Below are positions 26,314 through 40,144 of a DNA stretch of 64,000 bases, one piece after another. Below the pieces are notes generated by a model. That model ran no database searches. It was given only the letters and a program-made list of their open reading frames with translations, and was not told where the DNA came from. The DNA comes from Tachypleus tridentatus (taxonomy: Eukaryota > Arthropoda > Merostomata > Xiphosura > Limulidae). The stretch is from contig NC_134831.1 in the NCBI RefSeq assembly GCF_004210375.1, forward strand, positions 496,001 through 560,000, written 5' to 3'. The position numbers and the translations under genes are program-made. The stretch's first letter is position 1. The number at the start of each line of letters is the position of its first letter.

Positions 26314-26804
26314 TCGATTATTTATTTTTAACAGTTAGGATAATGTACATTAATTTGAAACCATATTCTTGAGATTTCTTCGTTAGTAGTGATGAACGTA
26401 TGAAATTATTTCAAGTGGCACCTGTGAAAACAGTTCCTTGAAAGTTCTTACAAAAATGACATTCCACTGAACAAGTAGGCTTATAATAATGTTTGGTACA
26501 CAACATAACATGCAAATGTAACATGATTAACTTGACACTTAATGTTTATTGTTCTCAGGATGATATAATACTGTGACTTTTTGTTTTCGCGTTTGTAGCA
26601 CCTTCGACTTATCAGTGTAAAGCCCAATGTCAATTGATTTGTTGACATTCGTTATAGGTATATATAAAAATAAATTATAAACAGAAACTGAATTAAACGA
26701 AATCACATCACTGTGTTTAGATTACCTCTATTCGTACATTCGGGAAAGAGAGGCCACGAGTTTTTAGGAAGTGCCATTGAACATGATATTTTGTATATGG
26801 TGTC

Positions 26805-27067
26805 ATAGGCCAGGTATTTAGGGTCTCGACTTGCAATCTCATGGTCGCGGGATGGAATCTCCGTCACACCCAAAATACTCGCCTTTTCAGTCGTGGTGGA
26901 GTTATAAAGTGGCTCTTTATCCTATTCATCGTTGGTTAAAGATTAGCCAAAGATTTGGCGGTGGGTGGTGATGACTAGCTGTTTCTCCACTAGTTCTAAA
27001 CTGCTAAATAAGGGACGGCTAACATAGATAGACATGCTTTAGATTTGCGCGAAAAGTAGAAACAAAC
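26805..27067 (+). mobile_element. Embedded family-1 SINE relic, unit 9
   Basis: Diagnostic sites CCACTAGTTC and TTAGATTTG, three G after TTTA. Last of the block of units 5-9 that share this type. Confidence 0.85.
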
Positions 27068-28849
27068 ATTTCACCTTCCGTTGCTGATTTAGTGACAGGT
27101 ACTAAATGAGAAAACGAAATATCAGAGACTCTATATAGAAATACTGAGAAAAAAATGTGAATGTGCATTTGGATGATATGCAAGTTGTACGGGTGACAAA
27201 AGTATTTTAACTCCTTACATGAACATTATTTTTCACTTGGATTTCTCGGAAAATGAATCACAGTGACGTCGTCAATTCACAGACCAATCTTATGCAAATT
27301 ATCTGATTTTAAATATAGCAAACTCCTACATTTTACTAAAGCTTGCTATTAAAAAATGGGAATTGTAGTCATAATTTTATCAACTATACGGGAGTAAAGG
27401 AAGTGACCTTGACCATATTCTGTTATGTAATTAATCACTTCTAAACACTCAAGTATTCGAAATTTGTCTTTCCCGACGATGAATTTGACTACTTTGCCAA
27501 TTTTTTGTTCTTGTAAACAAAACACACTTCTTAAACAATGTTTTATATTCAGTGATATTTACATTACAGTATATGTGTATATATATATTTGAAGAGAACA
27601 ATAAACACTTACTTCATATGGTATTTCTACAATGTGAAGTTATAATGATGAATATGCTTATGTATTTGTTTTGTGTTTACGCCTTCCGCTGTCTCTAATT
27701 TTTGACTACTGACTAGAAGCAAGGCAGCCAGTCAGAATCATTCTAGCACCGACAGTACACGCTAGAAGATTTACTGTTGCTAATACGATGCAACGAAATC
27801 TTAATGTGCAAGAAATATTATGTGGTATTGTATAAAATCTAACGCCAATCGCTAGCATTGAATTTTTGAGCTCCTCCAGAGGGCCATTTCGAGCCTGTAT
27901 GCTTATAATGTTATATTGGATCATTTATTACCAAATTAAGAGAAAAGTAGGTTTTCCCTTAAATACCATATTCTCTCTATTTGAACGATCGATCGTCACT
28001 TTACCTTTTGTAATATTTTTCGCCAAAGATATCGAAATACTTAAATGTTTTATGAAGCTGTGATGTAACAGGTCCATTCACTTTAATATAGTAATGGACC
28101 ATAATTTGCTAAAGACGTTGTTTTACATCCGACACTGTAAATCAAGCGACGTAAGTGAAAATAAGAATGCTCTCTTAGGTTAGGCCTAGTATCACTACCC
28201 TCCAAACAAACTAACGGTGACGTGGCGCGCATGTGGTCGTATTCACTCAGTGAACGAAAAGAAACACTGGTTGTATACCCTGATGTACTAACACACACAC
28301 ACAAAATATCACATTGTTACAGTTTTACAAACTTTAAGAAAATTTGTACATAATAAGAACCCATCGTAAGAACCATTTGGTGGATACGAGGATTTGAACT
28401 GACGAGTTTTGAGTTATGGAATTCCGCGATATTTCGAACGAGAAGCTTGACGAGTATGTAGAGTTTTATTTTACAGCGTGACTATCAAATAGGTATGGAT
28501 ATTTGGAACTGTGCATAGAGAAAACTATGTAACGTAGAGAAAAATATGTGTAAAATACACGCATAAAGAGAAATGTGTTCCACTGGCTTGTGTACAATTC
28601 ATTCGAATTTGTATAATTATTTAGACTCATTTAAACTGTTTAATTTCCAGTGACTACAGGTTTACTTATTTGTAGTTGAGAACGATAACAAGTTCCAATT
28701 GTCGAACTTTGAATCACAAATTCCAGTCAAGCGTTCAATTAATCCCCGAAAAAATTGTGGAAGGTCTTTCCTTCTCCTCCAACGTAAGATTATGCTAAAA
28801 TCTTCCGTTACTGTTTACGATGTTGGTACACAACAAAAAAGGTACACAT

Positions 28850-28916
28850 AGGCGCCTGATTGAACCAGGGACCTCTCGATCTGCAGTCGAATGCTCTACC
28901 ACTGAGCTACACCCCC
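28850..28916 (-). tRNA. tRNA-Cys (GCA), unit 10, 67 nt as assembled, 3' side shortened
   Basis: The 5' half is complete, but the 3' side reads AGGCGCCTGATTG on plus, so the acceptor 3' strand has lost three C and the T stem/loop is also short. As written the acceptor stem could not pair fully. The neighbouring T-run is longer than usual (T6, plus 28835-28840). Homopolymers alone are affected, so a consensus error is as likely as a true pseudogene. Confidence 0.7.
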
Positions 28917-29405
28917 TCGATTATTTATTTTTAACAGTTAGGATAATGTACATTAATTTGAAACCATATTCTTGAGATTTCTTCGTTAGTAGTGATGAAC
29001 GTATGAAATTATTTCAAGTGGCACCTGTGAAAACAGTTCCTTGAAAGTTCTTACAAAAATGACATTCCACTGAACAAGTAGGCTTATAATAATGTTTGGT
29101 ACACAACATAACATGCAAATGTAACATGATTAACTTGACACTTAATGTTTATTGTTCTCAGGATGATATAATACTGTGACTTTTGTTTTCGCGTTTGTAG
29201 CACCTTCGACTTATCAGTGTAAAGCCCAATGTCAATTGATTTGTTGACATTCGTTATAGGTATATATAAAAATAAATTATAAACAGAAACTGAATTAAAC
29301 GAAATCACATCACGGTGTTTAGATTACCTCTATTCGTACATTCGGGAAAGAGAGGCCACGAGTTTTAGGAAGTGCCATTGAACATGATATTTTGTATATG
29401 GTGTC

Positions 29406-29669
29406 ATAGGCCAGGTATTTAGGGGTCTCGACTTGCAATCTCATGGTCGCGGGATGGAATCTCCGTCACACCCAAAATACTCGCCTTTTCAGTCGTGGTG
29501 GAGTTATAAAGTGGCTCTTTATCCTATTCATCGTTGGTTAAAGATTAGCCAAAGATTTGGCGGTGGGTGGTGATGACTAGCTGTTTCTCCTCTAATTCTA
29601 AACTGCTAAATAAGGGACGGCTAACATAGATAGACATGCTTTAGATTTGCGCGAAAAGTAGAAACAAAC
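29406..29669 (+). mobile_element. Embedded family-1 SINE relic, unit 10
   Basis: Diagnostic sites CCTCTAATTC (unique combination) and TTAGATTTG, four G after TTTA. It looks intermediate between the left and right variant blocks. Confidence 0.85.
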
Positions 29670-31451
29670 ATTTCACCTTCCGTTGCTGATTTAGTGACAG
29701 GTACTAAATGAGAAAACGAAATATCAGAGACTCTATATAGAAATACTGAGAAAAAAAAAATGTGAATGTGCATTTGGATGATATGCAAGTTGTAACGGGT
29801 GACAAAAGTATTTTAACTCCTTACATGAACATTATTTTTCACTTGGATTTCTCGGAAAATGAATCACAGTGACGTCGTCAATTCACAGACCAATCTTATG
29901 CAAATTATCTGATTTTTAAATATAGCAAACTCCTACATTTTACTAAAGCTTGCTATTAAAAATGGGAATTGTAGTCATAATTTTATCAACTATACGGGAG
30001 TAAAGGAAGTGACCTTGACCATATTCTGTTATGTAATTAATCACTTCTAAACACTCAAGTATTCGAAATTTGTCTTTCCCGACGATGAATTTGACTACTT
30101 TGCCAATTTTTGTTCTTGTAAACAAAACACACTTCTTAAACAATGTTTTATATTCAGTGATATTTACATTACAGTATATGTGTATATATATATTTGAAGA
30201 GAACAATAAACACTTACTTCATATGGTATTTCTACAATGTGAAGTTATAATGATGAATATGCTTATGTATTTGTTTTGTGTTTACGCCTTCCGCTGTCTC
30301 TAATTTTGACTACTGACTAGAAGCAAGGCAGCCAGTCAGAATCATTCTAGCACCGACAGTACACGCTAGAAGATTTACTGTTGCTAATACGATGCAACGA
30401 AATCTTAATGTGCAAGAAATATTATGTGGTATTGTATAAAATCTAACGCCAATCGCTAGCATTGAATTTTTGAGCTCCTCCAGAGGGCCATTTCGAGCCT
30501 GTATGCTTATAATGTTATATTGGATCATTTATTACCAAATTAAGAGAAAAGTAGGTTTTCCCTTAAATACCATATTCTCTCTATTTGAACGATCGATCGT
30601 CACTTTACCTTTTGTAATATTTTTCGCCAAAGATATCGAAATACTTAAATGTTTTTATGAAGCTGTGATGTAACAGGTCCATTCACTTTAATATAGTAAT
30701 GGACCATAATTTGCTAAAGACGTTGTTTTACATCCGACACTGTAAATCAAGCGACGTAAGTGAAAATAAGAATGCTCTCTTAGGTTAGGCCTAGTATCAC
30801 TACCCTCCAAACAAACTAACGGTGACGTGGCGCGCATGTGGTCGTATTCACTCAGTGAACGAAAAGAAACACTGGTTGTATACCCTGATGTACTAACACA
30901 CACACACAAAATATCACATTGTTACAGTTTTACAAACTTTAAGAAAATTTGTACATAATAAGAACCCATCGTAAGAACCATTTGGTGGATACGAGGATTT
31001 GAACTGACGAGTTTTGAGTTATGGAATTCCGCGATATTTCGAACGAGAAGCTTGACGAGTATGTAGAGTTTTATTTTACAGCGTGACTATCAAATAGGTA
31101 TGGATATTTGGAACTGTGCATAGAGAAAACTATGTAACGTAGAGAAAAATATGTGTAAAATACACGCATAAAGAGAAATGTGTTCCACTGGCTTGTGTAC
31201 AATTCATTCGAATTTGTATAATTATTTAGATTCATTTAAACTGTTTAATTTCCAGTGACTACAGGTTTACTTATTTGTAGTTGAGAACGATAACAAGTTC
31301 CAATTGTCGAACTTTGAATCACAAATTCCAGTCAAGCGTTCAATTAATCCCCGAAAAATTGTGGAAGGTCTTTCCTTCTCCTCCAACGTAAGATTATGTT
31401 AAAATCTTCCGTTACTGTTTACGATGTTGGTACACAACAAAAGGTACACAT

Positions 31452-31520
31452 AGGGGCGCCTGGATTGAACCAGGGACCTCTCGATCTGCAGTCGAATGCT
31501 CTACCACTGAGCTACACCCC
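31452..31520 (-). tRNA. tRNA-Cys (GCA), unit 11, 69 nt as assembled, CCTGG variant
   Basis: Plus strand AGGGGCGCCTGGATTG with end ACACCCC, identical to the unit 5 form. T4 terminator at 31439-31442. Confidence 0.85.
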
Positions 31521-32008
31521 TCGATTATTTATTTTAACAGTTAGGATAATGTACATTAATTTGAAACCATATTCTTGAGATTTCTTCGTTAGTAGTGATG
31601 AACGTATGAAATTATTTCAAGTGGCACCTGTGAAAACAGTTCCTTGAAAGTTCTTACAAAAATGACATTCCACTGAACAAGTAGGCTTATAATAATGTTT
31701 GGTACACAACATAACATGCAAATGTAACATGATTAACTTGACACTTAATGTTTATTGTTCTCAGGATGATATAATACTGTGACTTTTGTTTTCGCGTTTG
31801 TAGCACCTTCGACTTATCAGTGTAAAGCCCAATGTCAATTGATTTGTTGACATTCGTTATAGGTATATATAAAAATAAATTATAAACAGAAACTGAATTA
31901 AACGAAATCACATCACTGTGTTTAGATTACCTCTATTCGTACATTCGGGAAAGAGAGGCCACGAGTTTTAGGAAGTGCCATTGAACATGATATTTTGTAT
32001 ATGGTGTC

Positions 32009-32272
32009 ATAGGCCAGGTATTTAGGGGTCTCGACTTGCAATCTCATGGTCGCGGGATGGAATCTCCGTCACACCCAAAATACTCGCCTTTTCAGTCGTG
32101 GTGGAGTTATAAAGTGGCTCTTTATCCTATTCATCGTTGGTTAAAGATTAGCCAAAGATTTGGCGGTGGGTGGTGATGACTAGCTGTTTCTCCTCTAGTT
32201 CTAAACTGCTAAATAAGGGACGGCTAACATAGATAGACATGCTTTAGATTTGCGCGAAAAGTAGAAACAAAC
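32009..32272 (+). mobile_element. Embedded family-1 SINE relic, unit 11
   Basis: Diagnostic sites CCTCTAGTTC and TTAGATTTG, four G after TTTA. Confidence 0.85.
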
Positions 32273-34051
32273 ATTTCACCTTCCGTTGCTGATTTAGTGA
32301 CAGGTACTAAATGAGAAAACGAAATATCAGAGACTCTATATAGAAATACTGAGAAAAAAATGTGAATGTGCATTTGATGTTATGCAAGTTGTACGGGTGA
32401 CAAAAGTATTTTAACTCCTTACATGAACATTATTTTTCACTTGATTTCTCGGAAAATGAATCACAGTGACGTCGTCAATTCACAGACCAATCTTATGCAA
32501 ATTATCTGATTTTAAATATAGCAAACTCCTACATTTTACTAAAGCTTGCTATTAAAAATGGGAATTGTAGTCATAATTTTATCAACTATACGGGAGTAAA
32601 GGAAGTGACCTTGACCATATTCTGTTATGTAATTAATCACTTCTAAACACTCAAGTATTCGAAATTTGTCTTTCCCGACGATGAATTTGACTACTTTGCC
32701 AATTTTTTGTTCTTGTAAACAAAACACACTTCTTAAACAATGTTTTATATTCAGTGATATTTACATTACAGTATATGTGTATATATATATTTGAAGAGAA
32801 CAATAAACACTTACTTCATATGGTATTTCTACAATGTGAAGTTATAATGATGAATATGCTTATGTATTTGTTTTGTGTTTACGCCTTCCGCTGTCTCTAA
32901 TTTTGACTACTGACTAGAAGCAAGGCAGCCAGTCAGAATCATTCTAGCACCGACAGTACACGCTAGAAGATTTACTGTTGCTAATACGATGCAACGAAAT
33001 CTTAATGTGCAAGAAATATTATGTGGTATTGTATAAAATCTAACGCCAATCGCTAGCATTGAATTTTTGAGCTCCTCCAGAGGGCCATTTCGAGCCTGTA
33101 TGCTTATAATGTTATATTGGATCATTTATTACCAAATTAAGAGAAAAGTAGGTTTTCCTTAAATACCATATTCTCTCTATTTGAACGATCGATCGTCACT
33201 TTACCTTTTGTAATATTTTTCGCCAAAGATATCGAAATACTTAAATGTTTTATGAAGCTGTGATGTAACAGGTCCATTCACTTTAATATAGTAATGGACC
33301 ATAATTTGCTAAAGACGTTGTTTTACATCCGACACTGTAAATCAAGCGACGTAAGTGAAAATAAGAATGCTCTTCTTAGGTTAGGCCTAGTATCACTACC
33401 CTCCAAACAAACTAACGGTGACGTGGCGCGCATGTGGTCGTATTCACCAGTGAACGAAAAGAAACACTGGTTGTATACCCTGATGTACTAACACACACAC
33501 AAAAATATCACATTGTTACAGTTTTACAAACTTTAAGAAAATTTGTACATAATAAGAACCCATCGTAAGAACCATTTGGTGGATACGAGGATTTGAACTG
33601 ACGAGTTTTGAGTTATGGAATTCCGCGATATTTCGAACGAGAAGCTTGACGAGTATGTAGAGTTTTATTTTACAGCGTGACTATCAAATAGGTATGGATA
33701 TTTGGAACTGTGCATAGAGAAAACTATGTAACGTAGAGAAAATATGTGTAAAATAAGCACGCATAAAGAGAAATGTGTCCACTGGTTTGTGTACAATATT
33801 ATCTGAATTTGTATAATTATTTAGACTCATTTAAACTGTTTAATTTCCAGTGACTACAGGTTTACTTTATATTTTGTAGTTGAGAACGATAACAAGTTCC
33901 AATTGTCGAACTTTGAATCACAAATTCCAGTCAAGCGTTCAATTAATCCCCGAAAAAATGTGGAAGGTCTCTCCTCCAACGTGTAAGATAAGATTATATA
34001 AAAATCTTCCGTTACTGTTTACGATGTTGGTACACAACAAAAGGTACATAT

Positions 34052-34055
34052 AGGC
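34052..34055 (-). tRNA. tRNA-Cys gene cut by assembly gap (only its last bases visible)
   Basis: The usual lead-in, T4 terminator (34039-34042) and AGGC start of the tRNA 3' end are present, then the N gap begins. The remainder of the gene is expected inside the gap, since the unit resumes about 440 bp further on in unit coordinates. Presence is inferred from position and not seen. Confidence 0.5.
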
Positions 34056-34555
34056 NNNNNNNNNNNNNNNNNNNNNNNNNNNNNNNNNNNNNNNNNNNNN
34101 NNNNNNNNNNNNNNNNNNNNNNNNNNNNNNNNNNNNNNNNNNNNNNNNNNNNNNNNNNNNNNNNNNNNNNNNNNNNNNNNNNNNNNNNNNNNNNNNNNNN
34201 NNNNNNNNNNNNNNNNNNNNNNNNNNNNNNNNNNNNNNNNNNNNNNNNNNNNNNNNNNNNNNNNNNNNNNNNNNNNNNNNNNNNNNNNNNNNNNNNNNNN
34301 NNNNNNNNNNNNNNNNNNNNNNNNNNNNNNNNNNNNNNNNNNNNNNNNNNNNNNNNNNNNNNNNNNNNNNNNNNNNNNNNNNNNNNNNNNNNNNNNNNNN
34401 NNNNNNNNNNNNNNNNNNNNNNNNNNNNNNNNNNNNNNNNNNNNNNNNNNNNNNNNNNNNNNNNNNNNNNNNNNNNNNNNNNNNNNNNNNNNNNNNNNNN
34501 NNNNNNNNNNNNNNNNNNNNNNNNNNNNNNNNNNNNNNNNNNNNNNNNNNNNNNN
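34056..34555. other. Assembly gap of 500 N
   Basis: Exactly 500 N, a typical placeholder size. Aligning both sides to the unit, about 434 bp of normal unit would fit here if the same unit continues, but any whole number of extra 2.6 kb units could also be missing. Sequence within 0.3 kb to the left of the gap carries unusual indels, as is common at contig ends. Confidence 0.98.
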
Positions 34556-34675
34556 TCACAGAATTAAACGAAATCACATCACGGTGTTTAGATTACCTCT
34601 ATTCGTTCATTCGGGAAAGAGAGGCCACGAGTTTTTAGGAAGTGCCATTGAACATGATATTTTGTATATGGTGTC

Positions 34676-34939
34676 ATAGGCCAGGTATTTAGGGGTCTCG
34701 ACTTGCAATCTCATGGTCGCGGGATGGAATCTCCGTCACACCCAAAATACTCGCCTTTTCAGTCGTGGTGGAGTTATAAAGTGGCTCTTTATCCTATTCA
34801 TCGTTGGTTAAAGATTAGCCAAAGATTTGGCGGTGGGTGGTGATGACTAGCTGTTTCTCCTCTAGTTCTAAACTGCTAAATAAGGGACGGCTAACATAGA
34901 TAGACATGCTTTAGCTTTGCGCGAAAAGTAGAAACAAAC
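34676..34939 (+). mobile_element. Embedded family-1 SINE relic, first unit after the gap
   Basis: Diagnostic sites CCTCTAGTTC and TTAGCTTTG, four G after TTTA. This is the first copy with TTAGCTTTG, the type that dominates the right part of the array. Confidence 0.85.
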
Positions 34940-35600
34940 ATTTCACCTTCCGTTGCTGATTTAGTGAGGGTACTAAATGAAAACGAAATATCAGAGACTC
35001 TATATAGAAATACTGAGAAAAAAAAATGTGAATGTGCATTTGGATGTTATGCAAGTTGTACGGGTGACAAAAGTATTTTAACTCCTTACATGAACATTAT
35101 TTTTCACTTGGATTTCTCGGAAAATGAATCACAGTGACGTCGTCAATTCACAGACCAATCTTATGCAAATTATCTGATTTTTAAATATAGCAAACTCCTA
35201 CATTTTACTAAAGCTTGCTATTAAAAATGGGGTTGTAGTCATAATTTTATCAACTATACGGGAGTAAAGGAAGTGACCTTGACCATATTCTGTTATGTAA
35301 TTAATCATTTCTAAACACTCAAGTATTCGAAATTCGTCTTTCCCGACGATGAATTTGCCAATTTTTTGTTCTTGTAAACAAAACACACTTCTTAAACAAT
35401 GTTTTATATTCAGTGATATTTACATTACGGTATATGTGTATATATATATATTTGAAGAGAACAATAAACACTTACTTCATATGGTATTTCACAATGTGAA
35501 GTTATAATGTGTAATGTATTTGTTGTTTTGTGTTTACGCCTTCGCTGTCTTTAATTTTTTGACTACTGACTAGCAAGGCAGCCAGTCAGAATCATTCTAG

Positions 35601-35694
35601 AACAGTATAGATTTGTTACTAGTGCATCTTAATCACTTCTGACTAGCAATTCTCTAATAGATATTTTAGATTTGCGAAAAGTAGAGAAACAAAC
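35601..35694. other. Irregular junction with partial unit duplication
   Basis: The unit runs normally to GCCAGTCAGAATCATTCTAG at 35581-35600, then passes through about 64 bases of scrambled sequence and re-enters the end of the SINE relic (TTAGATTTGCGAAAAGTAG near 35665). The same GCCAGTCAGAATCATTCTAG recurs at 36353. About 0.75-0.77 kb of the unit is therefore repeated out of phase. The copy from 35470 onward is indel-rich, so an assembly artefact next to the gap is a strong alternative to real recombination. Confidence 0.8.
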
Positions 35695-37471
35695 ATTTCA
35701 CTTCCGTTGCTGATTGTGACAGGTACTAAATGAGAAAACAGAAATATCAGAGACTCTATAGAAATACTGAGAAAAAAATGTGAATGTGCATTTTTGATGT
35801 TATGCAAGTTGTACGGGTGACAAAAGTATTTTAACTCCTTACATGAACATTATTTTTCACTTGATTTCTCGGAAAATGAATCACAGTGACGTCGTCAATT
35901 CACAGACCAATCTTATGCAAATTATCTGATTTTTAAATATAGCAAACTCCTACATTTTACTAAAGCTTGCTATTAAAAAAATGGGAATTGTAGTCATAAT
36001 TTTATCAACTATACGGGAGTAAAGGAAGTGACCTTGACCATATTCTGTTATGTAATTAATCACTTCTAAACACTCAAGTATTCGAAATTGTCTTCTTCCC
36101 GACGATGATTTGACTACTTTTGCCAATTTTTTTGTTCTTGTAAACAAAACACACTTCTTAAACAATGTTTTATATTCAGTGATATTTACATTACAGTATA
36201 TGTGTATATATATATTTGAAGAGAACAATAAACACTTACTTCATATGGTATTTCTACAATGTGAAGTTATAATGATGAATATGCTTATGTATTTGTTTTG
36301 TGTTTACGCCTTCCGCTGTCTCTAATTTTGACTACTGACTAGAAGCAAGGCAGCCAGTCAGAATCATTCTAGCACCGACAGTACACGCTAGAAGATTTAC
36401 TGTTGCTAATACGATGCAACGAAATCTTAATGTGCAAGAAATATTATGTGGTATTGTATAAAATCTAACGCCAATCGCCAGCATTGAATTTCTGAGCTTC
36501 TCCAGAGGGCCGCATTCGAGCCTGTATGCTTATAATGTTATATTGATCATTTATTACCAAATTAAGAGAAAAGTAGGTTTTTCCTTAAATACCATATTCT
36601 CTATTTGAACGATCGATCGTCACTTTACCTTTTGTAATATTTTTCGCCAAAGATATCGAAATACTTAAATGTTTTATGAAGTTGTGATGTAACAGGTCCA
36701 TTCACTTTAATATAGTAATGGACCATAATTTGCTAAAGACGTTGTTTTACATCCGACACTGTAAATCAAGCGACGTAAGTGAAAATAAGAATGCTCTCTT
36801 AGGTTAGGCCTAGTATCACTACCCTCCAAACAAACTAACGGTGACGTGGCGCGCATGTGGTCGTATTCACTCAGTGAACGAAAAGAAACACTGGTTGTAT
36901 ACCCTGATGTACTAACACACACACACAAAATATCACATTGTTACAGTTTTACAAACTTTAAGAAAATTTGTACATAATAAGAACCCATCGTAAGAACCAT
37001 TTGGTGGATACGAGGATTTGAACTGACGAGTTTTGAGTTATGGAATTCCGCGATATTTCGAACGAGAAGCTTGACGAGTATGTAGAGTTTTATTTTACAG
37101 CGTGACTATCAAATAGGTATGGATATTTGGAACTGTGCATAGAGAAAACTATGTAACGTAGAGAAAAATATGTGTAAAATACACGCATAAAGAGAAATGT
37201 GTTCCACTGGCTTGTGTACAATTCATTCGAATTTGTATAATTATTTAGACTCATTTAAACTGTTTAATTTCCAGTGACTACAGGTTTACTTATTTGTAGT
37301 TGAGAACGATAACAAGTTCCAATTGTCGAACTTTGAATCACAAATTCCAGTCAAGCGTTCAACTAATCCCCGAAAAAATTGTGGAAGGTCTTTCCTTCTC
37401 CTCCAACGTAAGATTATGTTAAAATCTTCCGTTACTGTTTACGATGTTGGTACACAACAAAAGGTACACAT

Positions 37472-37541
37472 AGGGGCGCCTGGATTGAACCAGGGACCTC
37501 TCGATCTGCAGTCGAATGCTCTACCACTGAGCTACACCCCC
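37472..37541 (-). tRNA. tRNA-Cys (GCA), unit 13, 70 nt as assembled, CCTGG variant
   Basis: Plus strand AGGGGCGCCTGGATTG with five C at the other end, the same as unit 1. T4 terminator at 37459-37462. First complete tRNA after the gap. Confidence 0.86.
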
Positions 37542-38031
37542 TCGATTATTTATTTTTAACAGTTAGGATAATGTACATTAATTTGAAACCATATTCTTGA
37601 GATTTCTTCGTTAGTAGTGATGAACGTATGAAATTATTTCAAGTGGCACCTGTGAAAACAGTTCCTTGAAAGTTCTTACAAAAATGACATTCCACTGAAC
37701 AAGTAGGCTTATAATAATGTTTGGTACACAACATAACATGCAAATGTAACATGATTAACTTGACACTTAATGTTTATTGTTCTCAGGATGATATAATACT
37801 GTGACTTTTGTTTTCGCGTTTGTAGCACCTTCGACTTATCAGTGTAAAGCCCAATGTCAATTGATTTGTTGACATTCGTTATAGGTATATATAAAAATAA
37901 ATTATAAACAGAAACTGAATTAAACGAAATCACATCACTGTGTTTAGATTACCTCTATTCGTACATTCGGGAAAGAGAGGCCACGAGTTTTTAGGAAGTG
38001 CCATTGAACATGATATTTTGTATATGGTGTC

Positions 38032-38295
38032 ATAGGCCAGGTATTTAGGGGTCTCGACTTGCAATCTCATGGTCGCGGGATGGAATCTCCGTCACACCCA
38101 AAATACTCGCCTTTTCAGTCGTGGTGGAGTTATAAAGTGGCTCTTTATCCTATTCATCGTTGGTTAAAGATTAGCCAAAGATTTGGCGGTGGGTGGTGAT
38201 GACTAGCTGTTTCTCCACTAATTCTAAACTGCTAAATAAGGGACGGCTAACATAGATAGACATGCTTTAGATTTGCGCGAAAAGTAGAAACAAAC
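38032..38295 (+). mobile_element. Embedded family-1 SINE relic, unit 13
   Basis: Diagnostic sites CCACTAATTC and TTAGATTTG, four G after TTTA. This is the left-block type (units 2-4) lying among right-block units. Confidence 0.85.
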
Positions 38296-40073
38296 ATTTC
38301 ACCTTCCGTTGCTGATTTAGTGACAGGTACTAAATGAGAAAACGAAATATCAGAGACTCTATATAGAAATACTGAGAAAAAAAAATGTGAATGTGCATTT
38401 GGATGATATGCAAGTTGTACGGGTGACAAAAGTATTTTAACTCCTTACATGAACATTATTTTTTACTTGATTTCTCGGAAAATGAATCACAGTGACGTCG
38501 TCAATTCAAAGACCAATCTTATGCAAATTATCTGATTTTTAAATATAGCAAACTCCTACATTTTACTAAAGCTTGCTATTAAAAATGGGAATTGTAGTCA
38601 TAATTTTATCAACTATACGGGAGTAAAGGAAGTGACCTTGACCATATTCTGTTATGTAATTAATCACTTCTAAACACTCAAGTATTCGAAATTTGTCTTT
38701 CCCGACGATGAATTTGACTACTTTGCCAATTTTTTTGTTCTTGTAAACAAAACACACTTCTTAAACAATGTTTTATATTCAGTGATATTTACATTACAGT
38801 ATATGTGTATATATATATTTGAAGAGAACAATAAACACTTACTTCATATGGTATTTCTACAATGTGAAGTTATAATGATGAATATGCTTATGTATTTGTT
38901 TTGTGTTTACGCCTTCCGCTGTCTCTAATTTTTGACTACTGACTAGAAGCAAGGCAGCCAGTCAGAATCATTCTAGCACCGACAGTACACGCTAGAAGAT
39001 TTACTGTTGCTAATACGATGCAACGAAATCTTAATGTGCAAGAAATATTATGTGGTATTGTATAAAATCTAACGCCAATCGCTAGCATTGAATTTTTGAG
39101 CTCCTCCAGAGGGCCATTTCGAGCCTGTATGCTTATAATGTTATATTGGATCATTTATTACCAAATTAAGAGAAAAGTAGGTTTTCCCTTAAATACCATA
39201 TTCTCTATTTGAACGATCGATCGTCACTTTACCTTTTGTAATATTTTTCGCCAAAGATATCGAAATACTTAAATGTTTTATGAAGCTGTGATGTAACAGG
39301 TCCATTCACTTTAATATAGTAATGGACCATAATTTGCTAAAGACGTTGTTTTACATCCGACACTGTAAATCAAGCGACGTAAGTGAAAATAAGAATGTCT
39401 CTTAGGTTAGGCCTAGTATCACTACCCTCCAAACAAACTAACGGTGACGTGGCGCGCATGTGGTCGTATTCACTCAGTGAACGAAAAGAAACACTGGTTG
39501 TATACCCTGATGTACTAACACACACACACAAAATATCACATTGTTACAGTTTTACAAACTTTAAGAAAATTTGTACATAATAAGAACCCATCGTAAGAAC
39601 CATTTGGTGGATACGAGGATTTGAACTGACGAGTTTTGAGTTATGGAATTCCGCGATATTTCGAACGAGAAGCTTGACGAGTATGTAGAGTTTTATTTTA
39701 CAGCGTGACTATCAAATAGGTATGGATATTTGGAACTGTGCATAGAGAAAACTATGTAACGTAGAGAAAATATGTGTAAAATACACGCATAAAGAGAAAT
39801 GTGTTCCACTGGCTTGTGTACAATTCATTCGAATTTGTATAATTATTTAGACTCATTTAAACTGTTTAATTTCCAGTGACTACAGGTTTACTTATTTGTA
39901 GTTGAGAACGATAACAAGTTCCAATTGTCGAACTTTGAATCACAAATTCCAGTCAAGCGTTCAACTAATCCCCGAAAAATTGTGGAAGGTCTTTCCTTCT
40001 CCTCCAACGTAAGATTATGTTAAAATCTTCCGTTACTGATTACGATGTTGGTACACAACAAAAAGGTACACAT

Positions 40074-40144
40074 AGGGGGCGCCCGGGATTGAACCAAGGA
40101 CCTCTCGATCTGCAGTCGAATGCTCTACCACTGAGCTACACCCC
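40074..40144 (-). tRNA. tRNA-Cys (GCA), unit 14, 71 nt, T-stem substitution
   Basis: The 3' side is full length (AGGGGGCGCCCGGG on plus) and the 5' end has four G. Plus strand AACCAAGGACC replaces AACCAGGGACC, so the T stem is CTTGG and has two T-G wobbles instead of one. T5 terminator at 40060-40064. It is the only copy with a clear non-homopolymer change in the tRNA body, so it is a candidate isodecoder. Confidence 0.88.

Noticed and set aside
33939-34577. A frame of 212 codons near 34 kb
   Set aside because: Most of it is translated from the 500-N gap.
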